Shown here: piece after piece, positions 27,801 to 39,296 of the stretch
Layout of the letters: each line of letters starts with the position of its first letter
How positions within the stretch are numbered: the stretch's first letter is position 1
DNA from: Poecilobothrus nobilitatus
Taxonomy: Eukaryota; Arthropoda; Insecta; Diptera; Dolichopodidae
Reading direction: 5' to 3'
Assembly: GCA_947095535.1 (NCBI GenBank)
Contig: OX352774.1
Location: forward strand, 236,617,825-236,681,824
Length of the DNA: 64,000 bases
Position numbers and translations under genes: made by a program
Notes under the pieces: generated by a model
Databases searched by the model: none
Told to the model about the DNA's origin: nothing
The model's input: the letters and a program-made list of their open reading frames with translations, nothing else

Positions 27801-28537
27801 TTGCAGCATCATTTGGTGCCACATTTGAAATTTTTGATTTACCATTCCAGTCTAAATGATTTTTTGGTGATAAACTTGCTGCTGCAACTGCAGCTAAATA
27901 TGGATTAATTGGTGCAACCCATGATGTTGGTACTTGATTTGGTGATGGTGTTGTTTGATTATGTCTTGCCATTTTTCTTTGTAATGTTGGAGATTCGGGT
28001 GGTTCTGATGTACGTTTTTTATTACCAACTGATAAATCTAATGGTATATATTCTAAACCTCCACCACCGCAACCACCACCACCAGATTCACCATTATCTG
28101 ATTTACTTAAATTTACAGCATCACTATCACTTTTACTATCTGTATCTGAATCTTTTCTTATACGTTTCGTACTAAAATCTAATATTGATGTATCATCTGG
28201 ATGCATTGGTGATGCTAGAGGTAGATTTGGTGGTGATTGTGCTGCTTGTACTAAACCAGCAGCAGCTGCTGCTAATGGATTACTCAATAATAAACGATTT
28301 TGTTGTGCTGCAGCTGCTGCTACATTTAAATATGCTGCCATAGCTGCTGATTGTGGTGGTAATAAAGCTGCTGCAGCAGATGGTGGTAATGTTGCTGGTA
28401 ATGTAATACCAACAGGACTTGTTGGTGTTGGTCCTGCTGATGTACTACCATTACCAGAACAATTTGAATCATCTGATGGACATCTACCACCTGATCCGGA
28501 TGATTCACGTGACTGACATCGTGGGCTGGCTAATTCA
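24817..28537 (-). CDS. tio/tsh: Teashirt/Tiptop zinc-finger transcription factor, large 3' coding exon (residues 19-1258 of the spliced protein)
   Basis: This exon encodes nearly all of a nuclear DNA-binding regulator of the Teashirt family, known in insects for trunk identity, proximal appendage and eye patterning and as a repressor working with CtBP and Wnt effectors. Numbering is for the spliced 1258-residue product. PLDLS at about 184-188 is a CtBP-binding type motif. Three fingers CX2CX12HX5H follow: C330/C333/H346/H352, C436/C439/H452/H458 and C507/C510/H523/H529. The first two are preceded by the family signature WLNKGA or WLGKGA. An atypical C594/C597/H609/C613 cluster comes next, then a C-terminal finger C1097/C1100/H1113/H1118. 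That last finger is recalled from Tiptop and vertebrate TSHZ but absent from Drosophila Tsh. SUMO-consensus tetrapeptides VKSE (~858) and IKKE (~901) are present. Asn, Gly, Ser and QQQQHHHHH runs fill the linkers. The frame stays open upstream of the first internal Met (28341) through SELASPRCQSRESSGSG to a splice acceptor, so that Met is not the start. Stop is TGA at 24819-24817. Confidence 0.97.
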
Positions 28538-28568
28538 CTGTAAGATTAAAAAAAAAATAGTAAATTAG
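28538..28568 (-). other. splice acceptor and candidate branch point before exon 2
   Basis: On the minus strand a CTAAT branch-point-like motif (28568-28564) is followed by a run of T and then CTTACAG, with the AG at 28539-28538. The exon then opens in the Teashirt frame as TGAATTAGCC, where the leading T completes a Ser codon begun in exon 1. The frame upstream of this AG soon meets a stop, which supports the boundary. Confidence 0.88.
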
Positions 28569-31500
28569 TATTAATTTACAAATAATTATAGGCAAAAATA
28601 AAATAAAAATTTGTATGTATTACAAGGTCGTCAGAGAAGATGAAATTAAATTATTTTTAATTTAAATACGTGTGCATAATTATTTTAAGAAATCTTAAAA
28701 AATAAATAAAAATGATTTACTGAAATTCAAATCAAATTTTCTTCCATCATTTTATTTTGAAATCCACATAATATTTTTTCTACAAATTTTTTTATCAAAT
28801 TAAAAAGAAATTAAAAAATTTATTACAAAATTTTGATGATAAATAAATCTTTAGTTTTAATAAGTTTTGAACCCCCATGGAATTTCATATTAATAATAAA
28901 AATCATATTAAATATAAATAGAATTTAATTTGGTTGTTTTTTTTTTTTTTTTTGTTTTAATTTTTGAATTTTAAAATTTATTAGTTAATGAAGCCTTTAA
29001 ATAAAAATATTTAAAGGTTGACATTTTTATGAGTGAGTGATATGCTAACAAAACAAAAATATTTAGACTTAATGGAATTTAATTTAGTCCATCTAATATA
29101 TACGTAACTTTTATTATGAGTTTAATTTAAAAACATTAAATTTTTAAAATGAAAATGAAATTTTTAAATATTTTTAAAAATAAAATTGGAAAAAAAAAAA
29201 ATAAAAAAAAAAAAAACACAAAATATTTTTTAATTAAATGTGAAGTGATATGATGATGGAAATGTTTTTTGCAATGATTTAAATTTAAATATTTATTTTA
29301 TTTTATGTTTAGTTATAAGTTTATTTTTTTCCAGGACCTTAATACGAAATGCGGTTATAAAAAAAAAAATTTAATATTTTGGAAATTTTCTTTATTTGTA
29401 ATTTTCTAACAAATTTTAGTTCAATATCTTATCCGCCTGTAGTTTTACAGCTTGTCACTACCATACCATATAATATGAACTAAATTTAAATTAACGCATT
29501 TCCCCTTTTACCATTTCTTTAGATATTAGTTTAAAAACTTTGTTTTTAAACTTAAAAGTAACCAAGAGTTAGTGTATAGGGATTATACAGTAAAGCAATA
29601 AAATATACATTCAAACTTTACAGTATCAAACAGTCAAAATTTATTTTAATTCAAAGTGCATTTCTGTTCCTCTTGAAATTAGATTAGGTTTACTCGATTA
29701 TTCCATAACTTTAACAGATTTAGATTCCCCCTGCGAATTGTAATTATCAATCTTAACGCTTCTCGTTTAGGAAAATTTAGATTTCCTATTACAATTTTAC
29801 CCAGGTATAATTTTTTTCTCTTATAATCTTTTTAATGCTTATTAAGAAAACCAGAGCTAGGTATCAAAGATTAATCAATTACATCCACTTCAAAATATTC
29901 TAAATGGCATTGCTATACAATAAAAATATATATAGGCTAATTTATATTACTATTTACTATAGATTCAAGTTGCAAACGTTTTTCAAAATCGAGATGAGGT
30001 ATATTAAATAGACGCCATATAATTAGCGCTTGATAATGGATAACTATGTTAAAAAGAAGGAAATTGAAAAAAGACGTAACTCACGCTAAACAGTCTTTAC
30101 AAAGAAGACAAAGACTAGTACAAAGAAGACAAACTGTGAATTTTGAATCTTCTTCAAAATAAGAATACTTTATACAACGCTAATTCATTTGAAACTTCAT
30201 AATCAGGCATCTCGAGAACCCCAGGTTCTAATAATATATTATTAAAATATAAAGTTTAATTTTAAGATTTATGAATTAAGTACTGTTTTAAAATTTTTTC
30301 TGAATATAACTGTAGATTCTTTAAATTTTTATTATTAATATTAATATTTTTTATATAAAAAATTGTTGTTTTCATTTTTTATCGTACTTTTCGAAAATTA
30401 ATTGATTTCGCTTATTTAATTTAATTATTTTTAGGATTTTTAGGCTAAACGTTTTTGGGATTTTTTTCATTAGCTATGTATATTTAATTGACTATAGCCA
30501 TGTTTATTCACTTTAAACTGAAAAGTAGTTACATAATTAATTTATTTATATTCAGAAGAAAATTATATGTCGCAAGAATATTATCAATCAAAGGGATATA
30601 GTGTAAAGATTAAAGAAAAGTTTATATTTTAATTTAACTAAAATACGGGTATAATACAATACACGATGCCCTCTGAAAAATAAGTCTTTCTCGTTTTTTG
30701 CCATTAAATATGTTAAAATTATGTATAGTAAATTGTTATAATATAATATAATATTAAAATTTCAATTAAATAAACTTTTTAAAACAAACAAATACTTGTG
30801 TGCCGAAACCTAATACTACCTACCATCACGTAAATACGTTTGTGTACATTTCAAACACCCTATATATAATTGAATTTCTAAAGATTTAAAAAGACTTTGT
30901 TTACACTACTTACACTATACTTATTCTAAACTATAAGTGTTTATTAGAAAATATAAAAGCTCAATGAAACTGACAATTCTAGAGAACCAAAAGGTGCATT
31001 GTAACTCTTAAAAATTTGAATCGTAAAATGATTTCAAAAATATAATTTAAATATAGAATTCTTCACTATAAGCAAGAAATGAAAAATTTTTTATTTTGCA
31101 AAAATAAGTAAACGGTATTATTATTAAAATTATGCAATAAATAATTTGTACGAAACTTTTGAAATTTTTAAGTAAAATACTATAAAAAAAAAAAAAAACA
31201 AATTTAAGCAATGTCACTAAAAGTATAAGTTAGCTACATAATTAGTTATATAGAGTTGTTTAAAAAATAAAGACAATAATCATAAATATTAATATCAAAA
31301 TCTATAGATAATTATCGTAAATCAAATTGATAAAAAAAAAAAAACCTATTTAAAAGGTCCTTGAAAATTTATAAATTTATAATATTACAAATATATAACA
31401 TATGTGCATATGTATGTTATATATATACACTCATTTTATATTAAAACTATATAAGTATATTTAAATCTATTAAAGAAAAAATTAATATACTTAAGATAAA

Positions 31501-32955
31501 AAATAAAACAAAAGAAGAGTTAAAATAAATTTAAAACACAAAAACTATATATTAAATCACATTAATATTTACAAATTAATTCATAATTATATATATAGCT
31601 TAATTATGATACTTTCCTGTATTATGTATACATTTATTTTTTATTAAAACTTTTTAAAAAGAATTTATCTATAAATTTGTCGATGATTTTTAATAATTTA
31701 AATTATTTATAAGAAGTCAAAGAATAATTTAAAGATTATTTCATCTTAATCATTCAAAAACAAAAAAAAAAAAAATAAATTATTAAAATTAATCAAGTTT
31801 CAATTAATGAAATATCTAATAAATACTTATACAATATCACTAATTAAATTATAAATTCATTAATATAAATTGATATATCATTCATTAATTTATATTAGAA
31901 CAATAATATTCTGGTTCGAAATGATTGGCTATAATATTTTAAATATTTAAGATACAATTTGTTTTTTTTTTTTTTTTAATAGAAATCAAAAATATATTTT
32001 AATTGAATAATACTAAACTTAGTAACAAAAACTATATATAAATTATATATAACTGATTGATATATACTAAATTAATTAATAATAATTACATAACATTTTT
32101 ACTTTTAAAAAAATGATTTTTATTTTGTGCAAGTAAAAGTTTTTTTTTTTTAAATCGAAGTAATTTCATTTCAAATGAAAGTTTTCCTTTTTAAGTGGAA
32201 ATATTTCGATTTCACATATACAAATTTTTGTATTTATGTGCATAACTTGTTAGAAATAATTATGTATATATATATAATTCTATATATATAGTTATACATT
32301 TTTCTATATGTGTATTTTTCTGGAAGTCAAATTGGAAGATATATATATATATAGGTTTCTGTTTTTTTACAAAATTTGAAACAATTAATTTACTTTCAAT
32401 ATCAAACAAAACTCTTATTAAGTTTTATAAATTATAGTTAACAATTATTTCTTCTTCTAGGAAAACTTCCTCTATGTATAAGTAAATAGAAAAAAAAAAA
32501 ATACTTTCAATTAAAAAGGAAATCTAACCTCTAAAAAGAATATATATTTATATAAGAAAATTTATGTAAAAAAATTTCATTCTGATTCTGTAAAAGAAAA
32601 ATTTTGCTTTTTAACAAAAAAAACCAAAAAAAAAAGGTTAAAGTTATAAGTAAAAACAGTTCTTTTTGTTTTAATACACATATTAAGGATATTAAAAAAA
32701 GGCATCTAAATTGAAATCTAGACGAAAATCTAAATTGAAGCAATATATAAGAATATATACCTACCTATAATGATAATAAGAAAACATAGCAGTTACACAC
32801 ATTATTCTAAATGAAAATTTTGTATATATAATTTTAAACATGCATTTTATTTTTGAATTTTACTGTTTTATCCGAGAAAAAATTATACTTTTAACTAAAA
32901 TTAGTATTAATAATAATAATATTCTATAACCTTTTCAATATACAATAACTAAACA

Positions 32956-33052
32956 GTTTAGATTAGGTTAAAAAAAATATTTCGATCTCTTTAAATACCT
33001 TTTTTACTTTAACTGAAAATTTTTTTACATTAAGTGAATATTACTTAAGATT
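32956..33052 (+). repeat. intronic duplicated block, copy 1
   Basis: GTTTAGATTAGGTTAAAAAA, then TCTCTTTAAATACC, TTTTTTACTTTAACTGAA, TTAAGTGAATATT. Nearly every base recurs at 34026-34115 in the same orientation, exactly 1070 bases downstream. Visible differences are a few substitutions (AGG/ATG, CGAT/CAAT, AAA/AGA). Confidence 0.85.
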
Positions 33053-34025
33053 AATTTTTGCGGTTAAATTTTTTACTATTTAAAAAATCTTTAAGGTAAA
33101 ACAAACAGTTAGAGAATTATTTAATATTCCTTCCTTTTTTTTTTGTAATTATATTAATTAACATAGAAATTAAAAAAAATTAATAGAAATTTCTCTGATC
33201 GCAGTTCAAAAATTAATGAATGAAACTTTTATAAAATAATTAATTCAAAATTTATATACTTTACAATTAAATATTTTACTAATAAAAGTAATTTAACACG
33301 ATATTTTATACATTTATTTTATAATAACGTGCAGATTTTAATTTTTGAAAAAAAAAATTAAAATAAAAAATCAATTTATTAAAGATTTTTATTATTAAAT
33401 TTAAACAAATAAGAAAATTAATTAATTAAAAAAAAAAAAACATTATAATATTTAAATAAAAATTATTAAATTACTAAATTGAATAACATATACATATTAT
33501 CCAAATATAATATGTATATATGGATAATAACAGATTATCGTGTAAATTATTGATTATTATTAATAAATAATTAAAACAAAAAACAAATATTAGTACAACT
33601 TTTAAGATTAATTTTGTATACTTAATTATATAATTTAAATAAATAAATGTTTAAATTTATTTAAATCAGTGAAAATATAAATAAAGAGATATTATAAGTT
33701 AACTAGGGGCCCCGTAGCATGGTGTGTAAATATATTTTACCGTGACATTTAAATTACAAAATATTCGTATGGGATAAAAAATTTCTTGATTCCAAAAGAA
33801 AAAAAAAAATCATGATTCTAAACACACATAATATGTATGTTGTATGTTATTGTATATTTTGTAATAGAAAAATCATATCCAAATATGTACTTGTATTCAA
33901 AACTTAGCCGAATGTTATAATACATAGTGTGTGACTGAAAACTACTAAATTATAGAATTATAGATTTCAAATTAAGTTTTTTAGAGCTCCAAGTAAATTG
34001 AAATTTTGATAAAATTGCAATTTAA

Positions 34026-34205
34026 GTTTAGATTATGTTAAAAAAAATATTTCAATCTCTTTAAATACCTTTTTTACTTTAACTGAAGATTTTTTTTTAC
34101 TTTAAGTGAATATTTTTTTATTTTAACTGAATTAAGACATTTTTATTTTAAGCGAATATTTTTTAATTCAAGTGAAGATATTTTTATTTTAAGTGAAATC
34201 TTAAA
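34026..34205 (+). repeat. intronic duplicated block, copy 2, running into degenerate TTTTA(C/T)TTTAAGTGAA tandem repeats
   Basis: The first 90 bases copy 32956-33052. They continue as at least five variants of a 20-24 base unit: ACTTTAACTGAAGA, ACTTTAAGTGAATA, ATTTTAACTGAATT, ATTTTAAGCGAATA and ATTTTAAGTGAAAT. The outer copy near 33 kb has only two units, so the array expanded or contracted after duplication. Confidence 0.75.
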
Positions 34206-34459
34206 ATAAAAATTATCTTAAATCTTAAATCTTAAAATAAAGATTAAATTAATTAATATCTTTTCTTTAGTAATTCATGCTACATAAATATTGTTTAATA
34301 TACAGATATACATGTATGTATTAAATTTACATAATAAATTTATATATTTGGATCTGATATTTATGCATATAATTCGGTATACATTTATGTATATATATGT
34401 ATATTATATGTATTTTAAGTATATGTATTTTTTTACTTTAACTTTTATTACAAATATAT

Positions 34460-34580
34460 CTACTTAAAGTAAAAAACCCTTATGTTAATTAGAAAATGTT
34501 TTCACTTTAAGTAAACAAATTTTCATTTTAATTAAAATTGTCTCCACTTAAAGTAAAAATCTCTTCAGTTAAATTAAAAA
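34460..34580 (-). repeat. inverted array of the same ACTTTAAGT unit
   Basis: ACTTAAAGTAAAAA (34471, 34555) and related CACTTTAAGTAAAC and TTCAGTTAAATTAAAA stretches are the reverse complement of the TTTTTACTTTAAGT units at 34070-34205. The two arrays form an imperfect inverted repeat separated by about 250 bases. Confidence 0.55.
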
Positions 34581-35089
34581 AGATGTATATATAAATTTAT
34601 ATACATATAAACTAATTTTATTTTAATCGCTTTAATTTGTTTCTATTAAGAATAATTCAATTACAACTGAAAATTTCAATTTAAATAAAATTTTGCATAA
34701 TACTTAAAAGTTTTTCTTGAAAATTTCTTCGGCAATCATATAAATTTCTTTACTTATATATTTCTTTTATTCTGTATTATTATTTCTTTTACTAAATTCT
34801 TAAAATCTCTTTAATACCCATTATTATTATAGTCAGTATGATTAATCTCACAATGCAATTTAACTTGCTTGCCTTTGTAATGAATATACTTAATCAATCG
34901 GATATTACCTTTTCTCCATTAAATTTTTATATGTAGTTTCCATAATTTAACTTGACTAGTAATAGTAATTTCTCTGTCGCTTAACAGTAATTAAATATGG
35001 TTTTTAATTAATATTTATTTAATAAACAAACTTATTCAAGTATAAATGATGACTAAATCAATCAATAATAATTTTCAAAATCATAAAAT

Positions 35090-35290
35090 ATATATTGGGC
35101 CTTATTGCATCAACCACTTATCGTCACTAATCAATAATAATCATTTTTTTTTGATAAGTGAATATTTTTTACAAACCAAAACTTTATTGAGTTTTTACAA
35201 AATATCGTGCAATAAAAACTTATCAAAAAAAAAAAAATGATTATTTGATTAGTAATAAATGGTTGGTATAATAGCATCTTGATGCTTGCA
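35090..35290. repeat. foldback (inverted-repeat) element in intron 1
   Basis: The left arm, CAACCACTTATCGTCACTAA then TCAATAATAATCA then T-run and GATAAGT (35111-35160), is matched by the right arm, ACTTATC then A-run, TGATTATTTGATTAGTAATA, AATGGTTGG (35218-35266), read on the other strand. Outer flanks (GCATCAA / TTGATGC) extend the pairing. The ~55-base centre is unpaired. The size and structure fit a small non-autonomous element or MITE; no target-site duplication could be fixed in such AT-rich DNA. Confidence 0.65.
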
Positions 35291-36065
35291 CTATAAACAA
35301 TATATTTGGTGATACAAAAAATACATAAGTTTCCTAGTCCTAAAAAGAAGACTAACGCAATGTTTTTTTTAAATCTAAATTATTATTTTATAGAAATTTT
35401 AATTAATAAAAAAAATTTCAGGGCTAAAAATTAAAACCCAAAAAATATGTAATACATTATTTTTGATATAAGATAATCGTATTTTGACTTTTTAAATTAT
35501 TGAAACATATTTTTTTTTTCAATTGTCGGTCTATATTTAAAGTTCAAAATGGAAAATGTAGAAAAATTCTAAATACATAATATCGTTTTACATAAAAAGT
35601 TTTATATATATGTATATATAACTATATAAGTAACTATTTTTATTTTTTATTTTAATCCTAATCTATAAAAAAAATTTTAATTTTTAAAGTAATATTATAA
35701 TCGCGAAATTTCGAAATTCTTAACAAATTAGACCTAAACCCTATAGTATAAAAAAAAAAAAAAAATAAAAACAAAAATAACATAGAAAAATGTAAAATGA
35801 AATAAATGACAACAAATTACAAAATACAATTAATATTATAAACAATAACCTAAATTTAAACTTTTTGACAGACAATTTTTTATAATATTTTTCAAAATTA
35901 TTATTATCTATAAATATTATATATATATGTGTATATAGATACTTATACTTAATTAAAAAACAAATTAGAATACATTATTTTCATTCATCTATCTTTTAAC
36001 TAAATATAAGAAGACAAAAAAAAATAATTTTTATAAATCTTATTCGTTCAATTTTCACTATACTT

Positions 36066-36077
36066 CCCCCCCCCCCC
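36066..36077 (+). repeat. homopolymer of 12 C
   Basis: Twelve consecutive C residues lie in intron 1 in sequence otherwise almost devoid of G/C runs. Confidence 0.9.
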
Positions 36078-36327
36078 ATGTCTTCACTTTTTTCTTCCTC
36101 TTACAAAATTTAACACAAAAATAAAAAATAAAAAAGAAAATTGGTACTTAAGAATATGAAATTCTCAAATCTTTTATTTAATTCTACATTCAAATTAAGG
36201 TCTTTCCTCTTCAATAAATTTTAAATACATCATCAACAACATCATCATTATTATAATCATTCATCATCAATATCATTATATTATATTGTAATCATTATTA
36301 TAAAAATATATAATATATACATATATA

Positions 36328-36330
<3 letters not shown>

Positions 36331-36358
<28 letters not shown>
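36331..36358. repeat. (AT)n microsatellite in intron 1
   Basis: Uninterrupted alternating A/T. Confidence 0.9.
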
Positions 36359-36363
<5 letters not shown>

Positions 36364-37763
36364 TTTATTTAATATTTATTAATACTTATTATATTATATT
36401 AAAAACACTAATATAATAATTTTTAAAAATAAAATTTTCGAAAAGACAACAAGAAAAATAAAAAATAAAAAACAAAAAAAAAAAAAAAAATAATCAAATC
36501 AACCATACATAAGTCAACATAAATTTCTATATAATCATAAAAGAAATTTTTTACCATTAAGTAAGTTGAATTTAAAAAAAAAAAAATTTTCTTTTTTTTG
36601 TTTTTTGTTTTTCTTACACACCACATGTAAAATACATATATATACGTATACACATTTATATTAACATAAATATTTTTTTTTTTTTTTGTGCATATTTTTA
36701 AGCCCAAACATAACTAATAACATGAAAAACAGAAGAAACATACAGATACATACATCCATACATATATAACTAACTATATGTACATTAAATATGTAAAATG
36801 AAAATCATGAAAAAATAAAAGAAAAACAAAACGAAAAAAAAAAAAAAAACAAAAATTGGAAATTCTGTGTCGAAATAAATCACCAAACAAATGAGGATAA
36901 TATAACCGAGCCCCCACATTCAATCATAAATTCTTCAAAAAATCTACCAAAAAAACAAAAAAAAAAAAAAAAAAATTAATAGAACTCCAAAAACAAAAAC
37001 AACAAAAACAAAAAAAAAAATACAAGTCAAAATTTTTAGTTTTTGTTTTAATGGAAAATAAAAATGTTTTAAGCGGCACTATTGAAAAATTTCAGAAAAA
37101 AAAAAACTAAAAAAAAAATTGTCATTAAAAATTAAATTATTTGTTAATTTTTGTGTCATGTCCATGTGTGTGTATTAAAAAACAAAAAACAAATGTTTAT
37201 AAAATGTAATAGGAATATCTCATTATTCGTAAAGGGATGCTGAAATTATTTTAGTTAACATTTCAAAATGGATATTATATAGAACTTAAAGAGAAAAACA
37301 AAAAATTTTTTTTACTTAATCTAAGAATTATTTTAGATATTATTAATGCAATAAATTAAAAACTGTTTTTAGTGTATGTATAGGTGTATGAAATAAAAAT
37401 TTCCAATCATATTATCTATTGGGTTAGGAAAAAACTGAAGAAAAATGATCTGAATTTTATGATTTGCTTACGACTTAAAAAATTTGTGAATTAGATTTAA
37501 TTTATAATTTCTCAGAGGTATGTTGGGTCACAGTAGGTTGAATATATCAATGTTTTAGTTTTTTAAAATTTGAATGAAAATGTATTGTACATTTTTAACA
37601 AATTATAATTATATTCATTTAGGAAAGAGAAAGAGTTAAAATTTTCAAAAGAAAAAATATATATTTATATGTAGTTATAAAATATGTATTTAATAAAAAT
37701 AAAAGTAATTAAAAATAGGGTTTGATATTGATTTTAAATTTTTTAACAATAATATAGAAAAAA

Positions 37764-37990
37764 ATGGTGATCAATGGTGCAGTACATAAGTCACCGGTCT
37801 TTCAGGCGAAAGATCTCTGGTTCAAACCACGGTCAACTTAAAACATTATATAAAATATAATATCAAAACTTGTACCGCGATGGTTGACATATGCATTTAA
37901 GGCAAAGGATCCTAAAAATATCGGCAGATATTTTGTATCTGGATAGTAAGAAATAAAATAAAAATAAAAATAAAGTAAAAGTAGAATAAA
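37764..37990 (+). mobile_element. tRNA-derived SINE, family B
   Basis: An A-box-like GGTGCAGTACATAAG is followed by CACCGGTCTTTCAGGCGAAA and a B box GGTTCAAACC (37819-37828). A ~90-base tRNA-unrelated body contains ACTTGTACCGCGATGG and CGGCAGATATTTTG, and the tail is AAATA repeats. The head differs from family A, so it is a separate SINE lineage. It is not an intact tRNA gene: the acceptor arm does not pair. It sits in intron 1, opposite to the direction of transcription. Confidence 0.65.
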
Positions 37991-38394
37991 ATCACGTTTT
38001 TCAATTAAGTATAAGAAATTATATAATTATATTATCTAATATAATTTCTCTAAAGAAAATGAAAATTTAGAAGAAACATTTATACGTTATGAATCAAAAA
38101 AAAAAATCCCTTAAAAATAAAATGTTAAAAGATATTAACGAAAATTCAAATAAGTATATATTTTTTAAACGTATAACACAACACTAAAAAGGTCAATATG
38201 ATAAATATTAGCAATCTTTTAAATAATAGGACAGGTTTATGAAAAGGTCAAAAGCATTTTATATATAATAGTTCACAAGTTAATGTTTTTTTTTTTTCGT
38301 TTAAAGGGGAAATCAATTTTTTTTTATTTATGAAAAACTTTTTAAGCTTTTTGATGTTTTTTTTTTAACCTGTTTACAACAACGGACTAACGAA

Positions 38395-38440
38395 CAATAT
38401 GTGGATAAGTGGGGGTGTGGGTTTGAACCTGAATCGAATT
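38395..38440 (+). repeat. possible degraded SINE head
   Basis: GTGGATAAG followed shortly by GTGGGTTTGAACCTG resembles a SINE A-box end plus B box with the intervening part deleted. No body or tail recognised. Confidence 0.25.
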
Positions 38441-38915
38441 GAAAATGTATAACGTAAAAATTAATAAGTTAAGGACACCTTAATAATATAATATAAAATG
38501 TAATACTATGCAACTTAAATTGATGATCAATTTTATCAAAATTAAAAGAAAAAGTTAGTTATTATTGAAAAGTTTTTTAATAAAACAACGAGTAAAAATT
38601 TAATACAAACATTTCCATCCCATATTTTTAAATGTTATTCTCAAGTAAAGTAAAATAAAAAAAAAAAGTTTTTTTCTTTTTTTTTTTTGAAACATCATCT
38701 AATTATCATTTTCTAAACTGAAAAATCCCATAACATTTCATATAAATTATAGTTTTAATTTTATTTTAATAGTCAAACATCGTATATATAACTTAAGGCC
38801 ACATAAAATATCGCACTTTTTATCAACTATAAGTATATATATATATAAAAAATAATTAAGAAAAACTTTTAAAGATTTAATAAATTAATTTTATACTTAT
38901 ATAAAAAATATATGT

Positions 38916-38923
<8 letters not shown>

Positions 38924-38950
<27 letters not shown>
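38924..38950. repeat. (TA)n microsatellite near the 5' end of intron 1
   Basis: Uninterrupted alternating A/T, about 290 bases downstream of the exon 1 donor. Confidence 0.9.
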
Positions 38951-39234
38951 GATATTTTAATAGAGGGAAAAGTTGTTACAATATTCCCACAAAATAACAA
39001 TAAAATCATATAAGAAAATCAAAAATGTCATTATTTAAAAAAACAAATGATTAAAATTCATTCTATTTTTTTTTTTTTGTATATTAAGTTATAAAAAAAA
39101 AAAATAATTAATCATGATGGTGGTCGTTTTAAAATACATAATAATATTCTATAATTTTTAATATATATTTGTAAGTATATAAGTATAATATAAATATTTG
39201 TATGGTTAACAAAAAAAAAAAAAAAAACAAAACA

Positions 39235-39242
39235 ATGTACCT
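39235..39242 (-). other. splice donor after exon 1
   Basis: GCAAG|GTACAT on the minus strand. The two exon bases AG pair in phase with the T at 28537. The conserved peptide block stops exactly here. Confidence 0.85.
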
Positions 39243-39296
39243 TGCACTTAATGCCTGCCTATAAATTTCCAACATAACAGCCTCGTGTAGCATCAT
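39241..39296 (-). CDS. tio/tsh: Teashirt/Tiptop first coding exon (residues 1-18 plus two bases of codon 19)
   Basis: The minus strand reads MMLHEAVMLEIYRQALSA and then AG before a GTACAT donor. I recall insect Teashirt proteins beginning with a near-identical MLHEA.MLEIYRQAL block, and this is the only place in the window where it occurs. The two leftover bases (AG) plus the first base of the downstream exon (T, 28537) make a Ser codon, so the phases agree. Two tandem ATGs occur (39296 and 39293). I chose the outer one because A sits at -3; the inner one would give the family-like start MLHEA. The reading frame has no stop for some distance upstream, so a longer N-terminus is formally possible, but that sequence is low-complexity AT. 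The exon is too short for ORF finders and was found by its peptide. The 5' UTR and transcription start are not determined. Confidence 0.92.

Larger units (their letters stand above)
28538..39240 (-). other. tio/tsh: intron 1 of the tio/tsh gene (10.7 kb, phase 2)
   Basis: The intron is bounded by a GTACAT donor (39240 downward) and a T-rich tract ending in CTTACAG (28538). No coding sequence was recognised inside it. It is AT-rich simple sequence carrying several separately listed elements: a repeated ~90-bp block with ACTTTAAGTGAA-type repeats (32956-34580), a foldback (35090-35290), a 12-C run (36066-36077), an (AT)n tract (36331-36358), a tRNA-SINE (37764-37990) and another (AT)n tract (38924-38950). 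Large first introns of developmental regulators usually carry enhancers. I cannot point to a specific binding-site cluster by eye. Confidence 0.85.

Noticed and set aside
28341..28341. Met at 28341 as the translation start
   Set aside because: The frame upstream remains open and encodes Teashirt-like Ser/Pro/Ala-rich sequence up to a good splice acceptor that joins exon 1 in phase.
28326..28508. 60-residue minus-strand frame rich in Gln and His
   Set aside because: Out of frame with the conserved N-terminal extension SELASPRCQSRESSGSG, which reads through the same DNA.
37764..37840. A functional tRNA gene
   Set aside because: Box B is good, but the acceptor stem does not pair and an A-rich-tailed body follows, so it is a SINE head.
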